Numbered from the stretch's first letter, positions 14,385 to 22,633 are shown. The stretch is 26,066 nucleotides of DNA from an uncultured Collinsella sp. (GCA_937926755.1 CALBBA010000040.1:1-26066), one strand, 5' to 3'. Made by a program: numbers and translations. Notes: a model not told the origin generated them from the sequence alone.

Positions 14385-15569
14385 TTAACGATACTCGTCC
14401 GCCAACTGTTTCCAAGCGGGTAGCGAATTGACAATCGTTTCGTAGCTCACGCAATAGCCCAGGCGGAACCAACCCGGCATACCAAAGCTGTCCGAGGGAA
14501 CCGCAAGCAACTCATACTTCTTTGCGCGCTCGCAAAACGCATTCGCATCGGACTCCAACGCTTTCACCCATAGGTAGAACGCGCCATCCGGCTCAACATA
14601 GGTGTAGCCATACTCCGCTAGTGCGTCGGTAAGCGCGGTGCGGTTACGTGCATAGGCCTCAACGTCACTCGGCTCATCGATGCAGTCGATAATTACGCGC
14701 TGAAAGAGCGCCGGCGCGCACACGAAGCCCAGCGTACGGGCAGCACCCGCAACAGCCGGCATCAGACGGGCAGCCTGCGGATTGGTGTTGGGAACCAAGA
14801 TCCAACCCACGCGCTCACCAGGCAGCGACAGCGACTTGGAATACGAGTAGCACACGATGGTGTGCTCGTAGATCGAGGGCACCCAAGGCACCTCGGCACC
14901 GTACACGATCTCGCGGTACGGCTCATCCGAGATGAGCATAATCGGATTCTCGGAATCGCGCTGAGCGTTGGCCTCGCGCAGAACATTGGCCAGTCGCGTC
15001 AACGTGTCGCATGTATATACGGCACCGGTCGGATTGTTGGGAGAGTCGATGATGACGGCCGCCGTCTTATCGCTGATCGCCTTGAGCACGTTGTCCACGC
15101 TCAGCTGGAACGTATCTTCATCGGCGAGCGCCTCAACACACGTACAGCCGGCCTTCTCAATCCAAACGCGATACTCCGGAAAGTACGGGGCGATAACAAT
15201 AACCTCGTCGCCCGGATTCGTAACGGCGTTGAGCGCGCAGGTGAGCGAAGCCGCGGCACCCACCGTCATAAAGACGTCTTTGCCCTCATAGCTCGTGCCA
15301 AAGCGGCGGTTGAGCGATTCGGCGACGGCTGCTCGACATTGCGGCAGGCCCGGAGCGGGGGTGTAGCCGTGCAACTGGTCACTCGGCAGCTCCAGGGCCT
15401 TCTTAATCGACTCAGCCACAGCAGCGGGCGCCGGAACGCTCGGATTGCCCAGCGAAAAATCGAATACGTTTTCCGCACCGATCTGCACCTTGCGCTCAAG
15501 GCCATAGCTAAAAATCTCACGGATGATGGAGCTTTCCGCACCGCGAGCATACATAGTTTCGTTGATCAT
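14385..15569 (-). CDS. Pyridoxal-phosphate-dependent class I/II aminotransferase
   Basis: The 394-residue fold-type I aminotransferase resembles the aspartate/aromatic aminotransferase group. Visible motifs are FSLGNPSVPAP (38-48), SPNNPTGAVY (176-185), LISDEPYRE (212-220, with Asp215 contacting the cofactor) and SYSKSLSLPGERVGW (242-256) with the Schiff-base lysine Lys245. It transfers amino groups in amino acid metabolism; the specificity cannot be read. The frame extends to 15668, but the ATG at 15569 has AAGGGGA about six bases upstream and gives a normal N-terminus. TACAAT at 15599-15594 is a candidate -10 element. Confidence 0.9.
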   Translation of the reverse strand: MINETMYARGAESSIIREIFSYGLERKVQIGAENVFDFSLGNPSVPAPAAVAESIKKALELPSDQLHGYTPAPGLPQCRAAVAESLNRRFGTSYEGKDVFMTVGAAASLTCALNAVTNPGDEVIVIAPYFPEYRVWIEKAGCTCVEALADEDTFQLSVDNVLKAISDKTAAVIIDSPNNPTGAVYTCDTLTRLANVLREANAQRDSENPIMLISDEPYREIVYGAEVPWVPSIYEHTIVCYSYSKSLSLPGERVGWILVPNTNPQAARLMPAVAGAARTLGFVCAPALFQRVIIDCIDEPSDVEAYARNRTALTDALAEYGYTYVEPDGAFYLWVKALESDANAFCERAKKYELLAVPSDSFGMPGWFRLGYCVSYETIVNSLPAWKQLADEYR

Positions 15570-15628
15570 CTGTTCCCCTTTCGCATAGGCGCTATTGTAC
15601 GCTTTAGCCGAGCAAAGTGCCGCAGCAA

Positions 15629-15690
15629 TGTTGATTGGGGACAGACTTAAATGCGTGAAAACGCTCATTTAAGTCTGTCCCCAATCAACA
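15629..15690. repeat. REP-like palindrome, 25-bp perfect arms with GAAA loop
   Basis: Arm 15629-15653 (TGTTGATTGGGGACAGAC...) is the exact reverse complement of 15666-15690. The tip can refold as GCGT-GAAA-ACGC with a two-base bulge. The GGGGACA core is shared with the palindrome at 1128-1158. It lies just upstream of the aminotransferase promoter region and downstream of the ftsH terminator. It looks like an interspersed palindromic repeat rather than a terminator for either gene. Confidence 0.7.
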
Positions 15691-15715
15691 GACGGCCCCA
15701 TATCGCTCAAAAGAA

Positions 15716-15747
15716 AAAGCCTCCGCAGGTTTCCCCGCGGAGGCTTT
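15716..15747 (-). terminator. Rho-independent terminator of the tilS-hpt-ftsH cluster
   Basis: The perfect 11-bp arms AAAGCCTCCGC (15716-15726) and GCGGAGGCTTT (15737-15747) have a 10-base loop. GGCTTTTTCTTTT follows on the minus strand. It lies 12 bp after the ftsH stop codon. Confidence 0.9.
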
Positions 15748-15758
15748 CGCCACAAAGA

Positions 15759-17894
15759 CTATTTGTCGGCGTCGGTGTCGGCATCGACGACGGCATGGTC
15801 ATCGTCAGCATCATCGGATGCGGCTTCGGCATCCTCCTGCATGGCCGCCTGCGCAAAGGCCGCGGCATCAGCCGCCAGCTCCTCCTCGCTCATTCGAGGC
15901 ACGCGCTTCTTGGTCGGCATGCCGGCCGCCTTGGCATTGCGCTCCTCCTTGGCCGCCAGGATATCGCCCTCGCGCTCAAGGTAGGCATTCCACTCGTTGT
16001 CGAGCAGGGCGTTCACGGCGTCGCCCTCGACGGTCTCGCGCTCAAGCAGCACCTTCGCCATCAGATCAAGCTGATCGCGACGGGCGTCCAGAATCTCGAC
16101 CGCACGACGATGGGCCTCACGCATAATGCGCTGAACCTCGATATCGATGCGGCGCGCCGTCTCCTCGGAGTAATCTTGGTGATCGGCGTAATCGCGACCA
16201 AGGAACACCTGATGTTGCGCCTCGCCAAACACTTGCGTGCCCAGCTCCTCGCTCATGCCCAGACGCGTAACCATCTCGCGTGCCATCTTGGTCGCACGCT
16301 CCAGGTCGTTGCTCGCGCCCGACGTGATGTCATCGCACATGAGCTCCTCGGCAACGCGACCGCCCAAGAACACGGCAAGCTCGTCGAGCATCTCGTTCTT
16401 GGTCTTGAGGAAGTGGTCCTCCTGCGGAAGCTGCAGTGTGTAGCCCAGGGCCTGACCGCGGCTGACGATCGAGATCTTATGAACCGGATCGGAATGCTCC
16501 AAGATGTGGCCCACCAGGGCGTGGCCGCTCTCATGGTAGGCAATCGTGGTGCGCTCGGCTTCGGTCATCACGCGACCCTTGCGTTGCGGTCCGGCAATCA
16601 CGCGCTCCATCGATTCCTCGACCTCGTCCATCGAGATCACGGAACGATGGCGGCGGGCAGCCAGCAGCGCAGACTCGTTGAGCAGATTTGCCAGATCGGC
16701 GCCGGTGAAGCCAACGGTCATCTGGGCGAGCTTCTCAAACTTCACGTCCTCGTCCATCGGCTTGTTCTCGGCATGCACGCGCAAGATCTGCTCGCGGCCC
16801 TTCACATCCGGACGGTCGACCGTAACCTGACGGTCAAAACGGCCGGGACGCAGCAATGCCGGATCCAGGATGTCAGGACGGTTGGTCGCAGCGATCAGGA
16901 TGACCGACTCGCTTTCCTCAAAGCCGTCCATCTCGATCAGCAGCTGGTTGAGCGTCTGCTCGCGCTCGTCGTGACCGCCGCCCAAGCCAGCTCCGCGCTG
17001 ACGTCCCACAGCATCGATCTCATCGATGAAGATGATCGACGGAGCCTGGGACTTGGCCTCCTTAAAGAGGTCACGCACGCGGCTGGCGCCGACACCCACG
17101 AACATCTCGACAAAGTCGGAACCCGAGATGCTAAAGAACGGCACGCCCGCCTCGCCGGCTACAGCCTTGGCCAGCAGCGTTTTACCGGTGCCCGGAGGGC
17201 CCACCAGCAACACGCCGCGCGGAATCTTGGCGCCCAGCTTGCGATAGCGGTCCGGATCGCTCAAAAAGTCACGGATCTCCTCGAGTTCCTCGACTGCCTC
17301 GTCCACGCCGGCAACGTCTTCAAACTTGACCTTGGGGCGCGTGGCCTCGTTGGTCTTGGCGTTGGTCTTGCCAAACTGCATGTTCCTGTTGTTGGCGCCC
17401 ATCATCTGGCGCATAAAGTAGAACATGATGGCGATAAGGGCGATCGTCGGAAGCACACTCATCGCCAAGTCGCCCCAAAAATCGGGATCGTTGGTGTTGA
17501 CGATGTACTTGGTATCGGGGTGCTCCGCCATGAGCTCGGCAAGCGAATCGGAACCGACATAGGTCGAGGAAAAGCTCTTGAGCTCGCTCGTGTCGCCCTT
17601 GTCCTTTTTCGCCTTCCAGTAATGACCCGTCACGCTTCCGTCTTGAACCGTATAGGTCAGATCTTCGACGCGATCCTGCTTGATGGCGCTGACCATCTCG
17701 CTCGTCGCGAGCTTAACGGTATTGCTGGAATTGGCAAAGCCGGAGCCCATGTTAAAGAAGGCGTAGCCCAGAAGCGCGCAAGCCAAAATAAAATACAGCC
17801 AGCCCGTACGCGTGGGCTTCTTGCCTCCGGGCATCCCCGGGATCTTAGGCTCCCGGGGAGTCTGGGAATTGTTATCGTTATGGTCGTCGGGCAT
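15759..17894 (-). CDS. ftsH: ATP-dependent zinc metalloprotease FtsH
   Basis: The 711-residue membrane protease degrades misfolded and regulatory membrane or cytosolic proteins. Two transmembrane segments (about 31-48 and 142-162) flank an extracytoplasmic domain. The AAA+ module follows with Walker A GPPGTGKT (232-239), Walker B IIFIDEID (287-294) and the second region of homology ending RPGRFDR (349-355). The zinc motif is HESGH (454-458), a minor variant of the common HEAGH. The C-terminus is Ala/Asp/Glu-rich, longer than a minimal FtsH. Its ATG is one base after the hpt stop codon, indicating tight coupling. The tilS-hpt-ftsH order is widely conserved in Gram-positives. Confidence 0.97.
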   Translation of the reverse strand: MPDDHNDNNSQTPREPKIPGMPGGKKPTRTGWLYFILACALLGYAFFNMGSGFANSSNTVKLATSEMVSAIKQDRVEDLTYTVQDGSVTGHYWKAKKDKGDTSELKSFSSTYVGSDSLAELMAEHPDTKYIVNTNDPDFWGDLAMSVLPTIALIAIMFYFMRQMMGANNRNMQFGKTNAKTNEATRPKVKFEDVAGVDEAVEELEEIRDFLSDPDRYRKLGAKIPRGVLLVGPPGTGKTLLAKAVAGEAGVPFFSISGSDFVEMFVGVGASRVRDLFKEAKSQAPSIIFIDEIDAVGRQRGAGLGGGHDEREQTLNQLLIEMDGFEESESVILIAATNRPDILDPALLRPGRFDRQVTVDRPDVKGREQILRVHAENKPMDEDVKFEKLAQMTVGFTGADLANLLNESALLAARRHRSVISMDEVEESMERVIAGPQRKGRVMTEAERTTIAYHESGHALVGHILEHSDPVHKISIVSRGQALGYTLQLPQEDHFLKTKNEMLDELAVFLGGRVAEELMCDDITSGASNDLERATKMAREMVTRLGMSEELGTQVFGEAQHQVFLGRDYADHQDYSEETARRIDIEVQRIMREAHRRAVEILDARRDQLDLMAKVLLERETVEGDAVNALLDNEWNAYLEREGDILAAKEERNAKAAGMPTKKRVPRMSEEELAADAAAFAQAAMQEDAEAASDDADDDHAVVDADTDADK

Positions 17895-17895
17895 C

Positions 17896-18444
17896 TTACG
17901 AATAAACCTCCGGTTTCAAAATGCCCAGATACGGAAGGTTACGATAGCGCTCGGCATAGTCGAGGCCGTAGCCCACCACAAAGGCATCGGGGCAATGGGT
18001 TCCAACATACTTGGGCGTGATGGCCGAGGTGCGGTCCTCAACGTCCTTCCACAGGAAGGCAGCGACCTCCAGCGAAGCGGGCTTGCGGCTCTCGAGGTTC
18101 TTCATCAGGTACTTGAGGGTCAGGCCCGAGTCCAGAATGTCCTCGACGATCAGCACGTCGCGACCACGGATGTCGATATCCAGATCCTTAATGATACGCA
18201 CGATACCCGAGGACTTCACACCGTCGCCATAGCTCGAAACAGCCATGAAATCGATGTTGGTCGGTAGCTCAATCTTGCGCATCAGGTCGCCCATAAAGAC
18301 AACGGCACCGCGCAGAACCGCGATCAGCACCAGATCCTTACCCGCGTAGTCGCGAGTGATCTCCTCGCCCAGGCGAGAAACGATGCCGTCGATATCCTCC
18401 TGCGTAAACAGAACCTTCTCGATATCCGGATGTTGAGAAGCCAT
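17896..18444 (-). CDS. hpt: Hypoxanthine phosphoribosyltransferase
   Basis: The 182-residue purine salvage enzyme converts hypoxanthine (and often guanine) plus phosphoribosyl pyrophosphate to the nucleotide. The PRPP-binding loop is VLIVEDILDSGLT (97-109). IAVLRGAVVFMGDL (41-54) and the C-terminal FVVGYGLDYAERYRNLPYLG are typical of the family. AAAGGG lies a few bases before the ATG. It follows tilS and precedes ftsH by one base. Confidence 0.96.
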   Translation of the reverse strand: MASQHPDIEKVLFTQEDIDGIVSRLGEEITRDYAGKDLVLIAVLRGAVVFMGDLMRKIELPTNIDFMAVSSYGDGVKSSGIVRIIKDLDIDIRGRDVLIVEDILDSGLTLKYLMKNLESRKPASLEVAAFLWKDVEDRTSAITPKYVGTHCPDAFVVGYGLDYAERYRNLPYLGILKPEVYS

Positions 18445-18501
18445 GACAACCCTTTCTTGTGCTTAATCGCCCACACACCGCCGTATGGACGCGAACTACA
18501 C

Positions 18502-18531
18502 ATTCTAGCAGCGCACGGGGTATATTTTCCA
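18502..18531 (-). promoter_or_regulatory. Candidate internal promoter for hpt-ftsH
   Basis: On the minus strand TGGAAA (18531-18526) and TAGAAT (18507-18502) are spaced 18 bp apart, about 58 bp upstream of the hpt ATG. This would let hpt and ftsH be expressed independently of tilS. Confidence 0.4.
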
Positions 18532-18532
18532 G

Positions 18533-18553
18533 CCCGCGCACCATCAGCGCGGG
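18533..18553 (-). terminator. GC-rich hairpin between tilS and hpt
   Basis: CCCGCGC (18533-18539) and GCGCGGG (18547-18553) are perfect 7-bp arms with a 7-base loop. The sequence that follows on the minus strand is A-rich rather than U-rich, so termination may be weak. It directly abuts the candidate hpt promoter. Confidence 0.4.
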
Positions 18554-18592
18554 AATACCGTCAACGCCGCACAGAACAGCTGGTGCGAGGGG

Positions 18593-20131
18593 CTAATCCG
18601 CGTCAACCACGCGAAGCAGATAAGCCACACGCGTCGCCGCCGTGCATTTAAAACGTTCGTCCGCGCGAACTCCGGCGACCCACACCACGGCACCTCCCGG
18701 CGCCGTCCTCACCACGGGCACGCCGGCGCGCTCGGAAACGGAAATGCGAGCCTCGCCTAGCAAGTCGGATACCTTCTTGCTTCGGCCACTCATCCCTAAC
18801 GGGCACATCACGTCTCCCGGTGCGGGACCGTCCACCCACAGGCGCGCCAATCGCGCCTCTGCAGGGATCTCGCCACGTGAGCCCGCCAGGATCCGCTCAC
18901 TATCGCTGTCGGCAAAACCCAGGGCAGCCGCGTCTACCAAAGCTGTCACTTCCCCGGCAGCCGCAAGCTCACGGGCGCGGCGCACGATATCGCATCCCGG
19001 CTCAACGGCCATCGGCTCTGCGACCAGCATGCGCCCCCCGCCCAACGGCAAACGACCGGGTACGGTAACCCAGTCCGCGACCAGGCCCTCGCGAGCCGCC
19101 GGCGCCTTGAACGCCAGCATGCCAAACTCAATGCGTGCGTCAATCCCCGCCGGAAGCGTGACCGAGCCGGCGCCCTCGGCAACGCAGGAAAGGACTCGCT
19201 CCACATGTCGCATCTCTGGACGAGCGTCCGGATCGATGCGCTTAATCGCCAGTCGCACGATGCGCCGCGCGATTACCACCTCGGCCGCAGCAAGGCGCCT
19301 GGCATCGAGCACCAGCGCGCCCGCCGCCTCCTTACGCAGGCAGCTTCGAAACGCCTGTGCCGAAAGCTGAGACAAAAACGCGTCCTCATCGCCTAAGATC
19401 TCGCAGGCGGCGCCAATCGTCTTGCAGACGCTCGCGTTGCGCTGCGCCACCACCGGCATCACTCGATGGCGCACGTAGTTTCGCAGATACGAGATATCCT
19501 CATTGCTCTCGTCTTCACGCCACGGCTGACCATGTACCTGTAGATAGCCCACGAGCTCGCCATGAGTTAGGTCGAGCAAGGGACGCACCACGATATTCCT
19601 CCGGCGAGGAATGCTCGATAGGCCAGCGGGCCCTGAACCCTTAATCGCGTTCATCAAAAACGTTTCCGCGCGATCCGAAGACGTGTGCGCGGTGCAGATA
19701 CGAGCCGCCGTTCGCGGTGCCCCCGTCTGGGCGCAGAGCTCGCGAACATACCTCCGCGCCGCGGCATAGCGCACCTCGCGGGCCGCGGCCTCAACATTGC
19801 CCGACTCCCCATCAAAATAAGCGTGCTCCACGCACAGCGGTAAACCATATTTCGCGCAGAGCTCACGCACAAAGGCCTCGTCGCCATCGGACGCCTTGCC
19901 GCGCAGATGATGGTTTACATGCAGCACATGCAGGCGCTCGCGAGCAATGGGGGCAACACCGCGTCCGTCTTGGATATCCAGCTTTGATGTGCACGCCATA
20001 AGAAGCAGTGCCGTCGAGTCCGCGCCGCCTGATACCATGAGCACGACAGGAGCAGCCTGCTGCCTCGTTCGGGTCTCATCGACTGCCCCGGGCACGGCAT
20101 GGTGTCCGTAATGCTGTGATACCGTTGGCAT
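18593..20131 (-). CDS. tilS: tRNA(Ile)-lysidine synthetase TilS
   Basis: The 512-residue protein has the PP-loop ATP-pyrophosphatase motif SGGADST (34-40), LHVNHHLRGKASDGDEAFVREL, a TAHTSSDRAETFLMN block and a typical TilS C-terminal domain (KKVSDLLGEARISVSERAGVP, WVAGVRADERFK). It attaches lysine to C34 of tRNA-Ile2 so that AUA codons are read as Ile; it is normally essential. The strong GAGGAGGAA site upstream of the ATG supports the start. TACAAT on the minus strand (20165-20160) may be its -10 element; the -35 match is poor. It is divergent from the MBL-fold gene across 48 bp. Confidence 0.95.
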   Translation of the reverse strand: MPTVSQHYGHHAVPGAVDETRTRQQAAPVVLMVSGGADSTALLLMACTSKLDIQDGRGVAPIARERLHVLHVNHHLRGKASDGDEAFVRELCAKYGLPLCVEHAYFDGESGNVEAAAREVRYAAARRYVRELCAQTGAPRTAARICTAHTSSDRAETFLMNAIKGSGPAGLSSIPRRRNIVVRPLLDLTHGELVGYLQVHGQPWREDESNEDISYLRNYVRHRVMPVVAQRNASVCKTIGAACEILGDEDAFLSQLSAQAFRSCLRKEAAGALVLDARRLAAAEVVIARRIVRLAIKRIDPDARPEMRHVERVLSCVAEGAGSVTLPAGIDARIEFGMLAFKAPAAREGLVADWVTVPGRLPLGGGRMLVAEPMAVEPGCDIVRRARELAAAGEVTALVDAAALGFADSDSERILAGSRGEIPAEARLARLWVDGPAPGDVMCPLGMSGRSKKVSDLLGEARISVSERAGVPVVRTAPGGAVVWVAGVRADERFKCTAATRVAYLLRVVDAD

Positions 20132-20179
20132 TCGCTTCCTCCTCTATTCGTCCGCACCCATTGTATCCTTTGGAATCTT

Positions 20180-20989
20180 ATGTCTCGTCTGCACCTTCAT
20201 ATCCTCGGCAGTGGCTCTAAAGGCAACTGCGCACTCATCGAGGGCCCGCAGGGGCTCATTATGGTCGATGACGGACTGTCTCGCCGCGAGACATTAAAGC
20301 GCATGGCAGAACTGGGGCTCTCGACAGACAACGTCTCGGCTCTTCTCATTACTCATGAGCATAGCGATCACATCAAGGGCCTCGATGTCTGGTGCAAGCA
20401 CTGGCACGGCCCCCTCTTTGCCAGCAGGGGCACTCTTTCGAACAAAGAAAAACTTTCGCATCTGCCTGTCAAGGAATTCGATCCCGGCGACGCCCTATCC
20501 ATTGCCGGCATCCACGTGCAAACCTACTCAACATCACACGATGTCATCAATCCAGTCGGTTATCGATTCGACGCCCTCGATGATTCCATCGGCTTTGCCA
20601 CCGACACCGGAGAGCTATCGAGCCAAGCCATGAACACCCTCAAAGATTGTCGAGTCCTCGCGCTCGAAAGCAACCACGATGTGACCATGCTGCGCGAGGG
20701 AGAATATCCCCGCTTTCTTCAGGAGCGCATCCTGTCTGCAAGGGGACACCTCTCCAATGGCCAAGCCGCCGAAGCCGCGCGCGAACTTGTTACCGATCGC
20801 ACCGAACAGCTCATTGCCATGCATATCAGCCAAGATAACAATCGTCCGAGCCTTACCGTCAAAAGCTATGCCAAGGCTCTGGCCGCAACCCTGGATGACG
20901 AGGTCGGCAGCTCCGCAACCCTTCTCCAAGGATCGCGAAAACTCTCGATACGCCCTGCGAGTCAGTATCAACCGGCAACCATTCAATAG
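20180..20989 (+). CDS. MBL-fold metallohydrolase, YycJ/WalJ-like
   Basis: The 269-residue metallo-beta-lactamase-fold protein has LGSGSKGNCALIE (9-21), the metal motif THEHSDHIKG (58-67), a TSHDVINPVGY histidine block and FATDTGELS. These match YycJ-type proteins, proposed exonucleases often linked to DNA repair or to the WalRK region in Firmicutes. No walR or walK is nearby. No ribosome-binding site is visible before the ATG, and the gap to tilS is only 48 bp, so translation may be leaderless or the start could be slightly different. Confidence 0.85.
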   Translation: MSRLHLHILGSGSKGNCALIEGPQGLIMVDDGLSRRETLKRMAELGLSTDNVSALLITHEHSDHIKGLDVWCKHWHGPLFASRGTLSNKEKLSHLPVKEFDPGDALSIAGIHVQTYSTSHDVINPVGYRFDALDDSIGFATDTGELSSQAMNTLKDCRVLALESNHDVTMLREGEYPRFLQERILSARGHLSNGQAAEAARELVTDRTEQLIAMHISQDNNRPSLTVKSYAKALAATLDDEVGSSATLLQGSRKLSIRPASQYQPATIQ

Positions 20990-21003
20990 ACTGTCCTAGA
21001 CAG

Positions 21004-21039
21004 CAAAAGGGGCCGAGAATCGCTTCCCAGCCCCTTTTG
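21004..21039. terminator. Terminator after the MBL-fold gene (probably bidirectional)
   Basis: The perfect 10-bp arms CAAAAGGGGC (21004-21013) and GCCCCTTTTG (21030-21039) are followed on the plus strand by TTATCTCTT. It lies between the convergent MBL and hsp20 genes. The minus-strand tail is not U-rich. Confidence 0.75.
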
Positions 21040-21071
21040 TTATCTCTTAATAGCACAGAACGCCAACGAAG

Positions 21072-21503
21072 TTAGTCAATGGAGATCTTCGTAACGTTCT
21101 TCTTCTCGACGATCTTGGGAACCGTAACGGTCAGGATGCCGTCAGCGTACTTAGCCGAGAGGCCCTCGCTCGAAGCGTCCTTTAGATACACGCCACGCGT
21201 CGCGCTGTACGAGCTGAACTCCTTCTGCAGGAAGTTCTTGCCCTCGTTCTCCTCGTCTTCCTCGACATTCACGCTAATGGACAGACGACCCTCGTTAAGC
21301 TCGACATCGATATCGTCCTTGGCGACGCCGGTCAGATAAGCCTTGACCTCATAGCCGTCGCCCTTATCCTCAACGTCAACGGGAAACGCCTTGGAAGCAA
21401 TCGAGTTGTTTGCAAGGTCAGTCATATCATCAAACAGATCGAACAGCGAGCTAGCAGAAGGACGAACGCCAAAAACCGAACGATAAGGAACCATGCTTGC
21501 CAT
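21072..21503 (-). CDS. Hsp20/alpha-crystallin small heat-shock protein
   Basis: The 143-residue protein has an N-terminal variable region with Phe/Leu pairs (about 1-38), the alpha-crystallin domain (about 40-130) ending AKYADGILTVTVPK (117-130), and a C-terminal I-S-I motif (140-142) used in oligomer assembly. It holds unfolding proteins in soluble form for other chaperones. The frame extends to 21536, but the ATG at 21503 is supported by AAAAGGAG eight bases upstream and by the family length. The upstream region is AT-rich and carries an inverted repeat. I see no clean HspR (HAIR) or CIRCE site. Confidence 0.93.
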   Translation of the reverse strand: MASMVPYRSVFGVRPSASSLFDLFDDMTDLANNSIASKAFPVDVEDKGDGYEVKAYLTGVAKDDIDVELNEGRLSISVNVEEDEENEGKNFLQKEFSSYSATRGVYLKDASSEGLSAKYADGILTVTVPKIVEKKNVTKISID

Positions 21504-21780
21504 GTTTACCACTCCTTTTAAGGACTGCCGAGTCATCTTCTAGGTGACTGGGACTTCTTTTGACGCTCTTATATATGCCCACCCAGTGCTCATATATACA
21601 TCGACTATAAAGTTTTTTGAGTCTAGTACTATAAGCATATCTAAGTGTGTTTGACTCAGGTTTTAATAAGGTTAAGGTTCTTTGAACCAGAGCTTAAATA
21701 ACAAGTATGTTCACAGCTACAAATAGCAAGGGGCTTACAATGAGCGCGTACACGTTGTTGGTAACGAGCTAAAGGGCATC
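21504..21780. promoter_or_regulatory. AT-rich divergent intergenic region between hsp20 and the tail-anchored protein gene
   Basis: This stretch is clearly more AT-rich than the rest of the window, as expected for divergent promoters. Signals include the inverted repeat at 21570-21598 and a nested hairpin GGTTC-TTT-GAACC (21676-21688). On the plus strand TACAAT (21736-21741) is the best -10 candidate for the gene at 21781. No gene is supported. Confidence 0.4.
21570..21598 (-). promoter_or_regulatory. Inverted repeat in the hsp20 promoter region (candidate operator)
   Basis: TATATATG (21570-21577) and CATATATA (21591-21598) are perfect 8-bp arms separated by 13 bp, 67-95 bp upstream of the hsp20 ATG. 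The arms overlap -10-like AT-rich hexamers, so a bound repressor could block transcription. The identity of any regulator is unknown. Confidence 0.35.
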
Positions 21781-22248
21781 ATGGACGACCAAAACCAGAA
21801 CAAAATGTTTATGCCGACGCAGGGGGAAGATACTTCCACGCAGCCGCCGCGGTTCCATCGCCCCCACATCTCGCAAGAGCCCATTAATGATCCGGAGCCC
21901 GAGTATGTGACGAGAAATCGATATCAAACGCTCGAGGATGCCCAAACGGGACGTAAACATATGGGCGTCGCCTCGGGAGACCCTGTATATCTGAAAGACG
22001 CACCATTATCTAAAAACAGCGCAGCTAGTGATGAGCCGATGAAAGCATCCGCCACTCATCGACAAAGAGGTCCTCGACCAAAGCAAACCTTGACGCATTC
22101 GGCTCGCTATCTCGAAACGCCAAAACAGGGAAAATCAATCTTCGTTTCGACAAGTAAACGACGCAAGCAGCATCGACTGACAATCCTGCTTTTGATCATT
22201 GCGGTCATAGCAGTTGCCCTTGTTATTCGATTTATTTTCTTTAAATAA
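21781..22248 (+). CDS. Unrecognised tail-anchored membrane protein
   Basis: The 155-residue protein starts MDDQNQNKMFMPTQ. Residues 1-125 are hydrophilic, Pro/Gln/Thr-rich and probably disordered, with no domain I recognise. A basic cluster KRRKQHR (126-132) leads into a single hydrophobic helix (about 133-154) that ends at the C-terminus. The expected topology is a C-terminal anchor with the soluble part in the cytoplasm. AAAGGG lies four bases before the ATG, and a TACAAT -10-like hexamer lies about 40 bp upstream. Its neighbours are hsp20 (divergent) and the rRNA operon (convergent), which do not indicate a function. Ribosome-binding site, promoter-like sequence and clear topology make it a believable gene. 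Confidence 0.75.
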   Translation: MDDQNQNKMFMPTQGEDTSTQPPRFHRPHISQEPINDPEPEYVTRNRYQTLEDAQTGRKHMGVASGDPVYLKDAPLSKNSAASDEPMKASATHRQRGPRPKQTLTHSARYLETPKQGKSIFVSTSKRRKQHRLTILLLIIAVIAVALVIRFIFFK

Positions 22249-22282
22249 AAGCTCAATACCAAAAACGATAAGATCGTCTGGT

Positions 22283-22299
22283 GTAAATGAGTCATTTAC
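22283..22299 (+). terminator. Short palindrome after the tail-anchored protein gene
   Basis: GTAAATGA (22283-22290) and TCATTTAC (22292-22299) form an almost uninterrupted palindrome with one central base. It is AT-rich and has no T run, so it could be a protein-binding site as easily as a weak terminator. Confidence 0.3.
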
Positions 22300-22316
22300 G
22301 CCCGGTAAACGCAAAA

Positions 22317-22344
22317 AAGGGGGAGGCCGCGAGGCCTCCCCCTT
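22317..22344 (-). terminator. Rho-independent terminator of the rRNA operon
   Basis: The perfect 12-bp arms AAGGGGGAGGCC (22317-22328) and GGCCTCCCCCTT (22333-22344) close on a four-base loop. TTTTTTGC follows on the minus strand. It lies about 33 bp downstream of the 5S gene. Confidence 0.92.
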
Positions 22345-22376
22345 CTCAGTTCGATGACGGCTCGGTGCCGTCCACC

Positions 22377-22493
22377 GGTCAGCGGCGCCCTGGCCTCCCA
22401 CGGGCTGACCCCGCAGTACTCTCGGCGCGATGGGGCTTAGCTTCCGGGTTCGGAACGGGACCGGGCGTGCCCCCCATGCTCTGGCCGCTGACC
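22377..22493 (-). rRNA. rrf: 5S ribosomal RNA
   Basis: The minus-strand sequence begins GGTCAGCGGCCAGAGCATGG, contains the conserved CCCGTTCCGAACCCGGAAG loop region and GAGAGTACTGCGGGG, and ends GCCGCTGACC. The ends pair over 10 bp. The flanks (22367-22376 and 22494-22503) extend this stem by another 10 bp, giving a likely precursor-processing stem. The ends are set from the terminal stem and may be off by a few bases. Confidence 0.93.
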
Positions 22494-22633
22494 GGTGGGC
22501 GGCGCCCACCGTTACGGTGTCCTGGGTCTCACTTTACACGTGCCCTGGGGGCCGCATGGCGCATAGGGGAGGTGACTCGGGGGCATCCTCGTGCCCGGAC
22601 CGCGCATGAGCGCATGTCCCGCGGGCCGCGAGG
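22494..22633 (-). other. 23S-5S spacer
   Basis: The 140-nt spacer contains GGTGGGC-GGC-GCCCACC (22494-22510), which could compete with the extended 5S stem. It also holds the 3' half of the 23S processing stem (22617-22627). No tRNA is seen. Confidence 0.6.

Noticed and set aside
15651..18020. 789-codon plus-strand open frame opposite ftsH and hpt
   Set aside because: It is antisense to ftsH and hpt, which carry all expected motifs.
21600..21670. HspR HAIR-like site (TTGAGT ... GACTCA) upstream of hsp20
   Set aside because: The half-sites are about 30 bp apart, far from the CTTGAGT-N7-ACTCAAG spacing, and flanking bases do not match.
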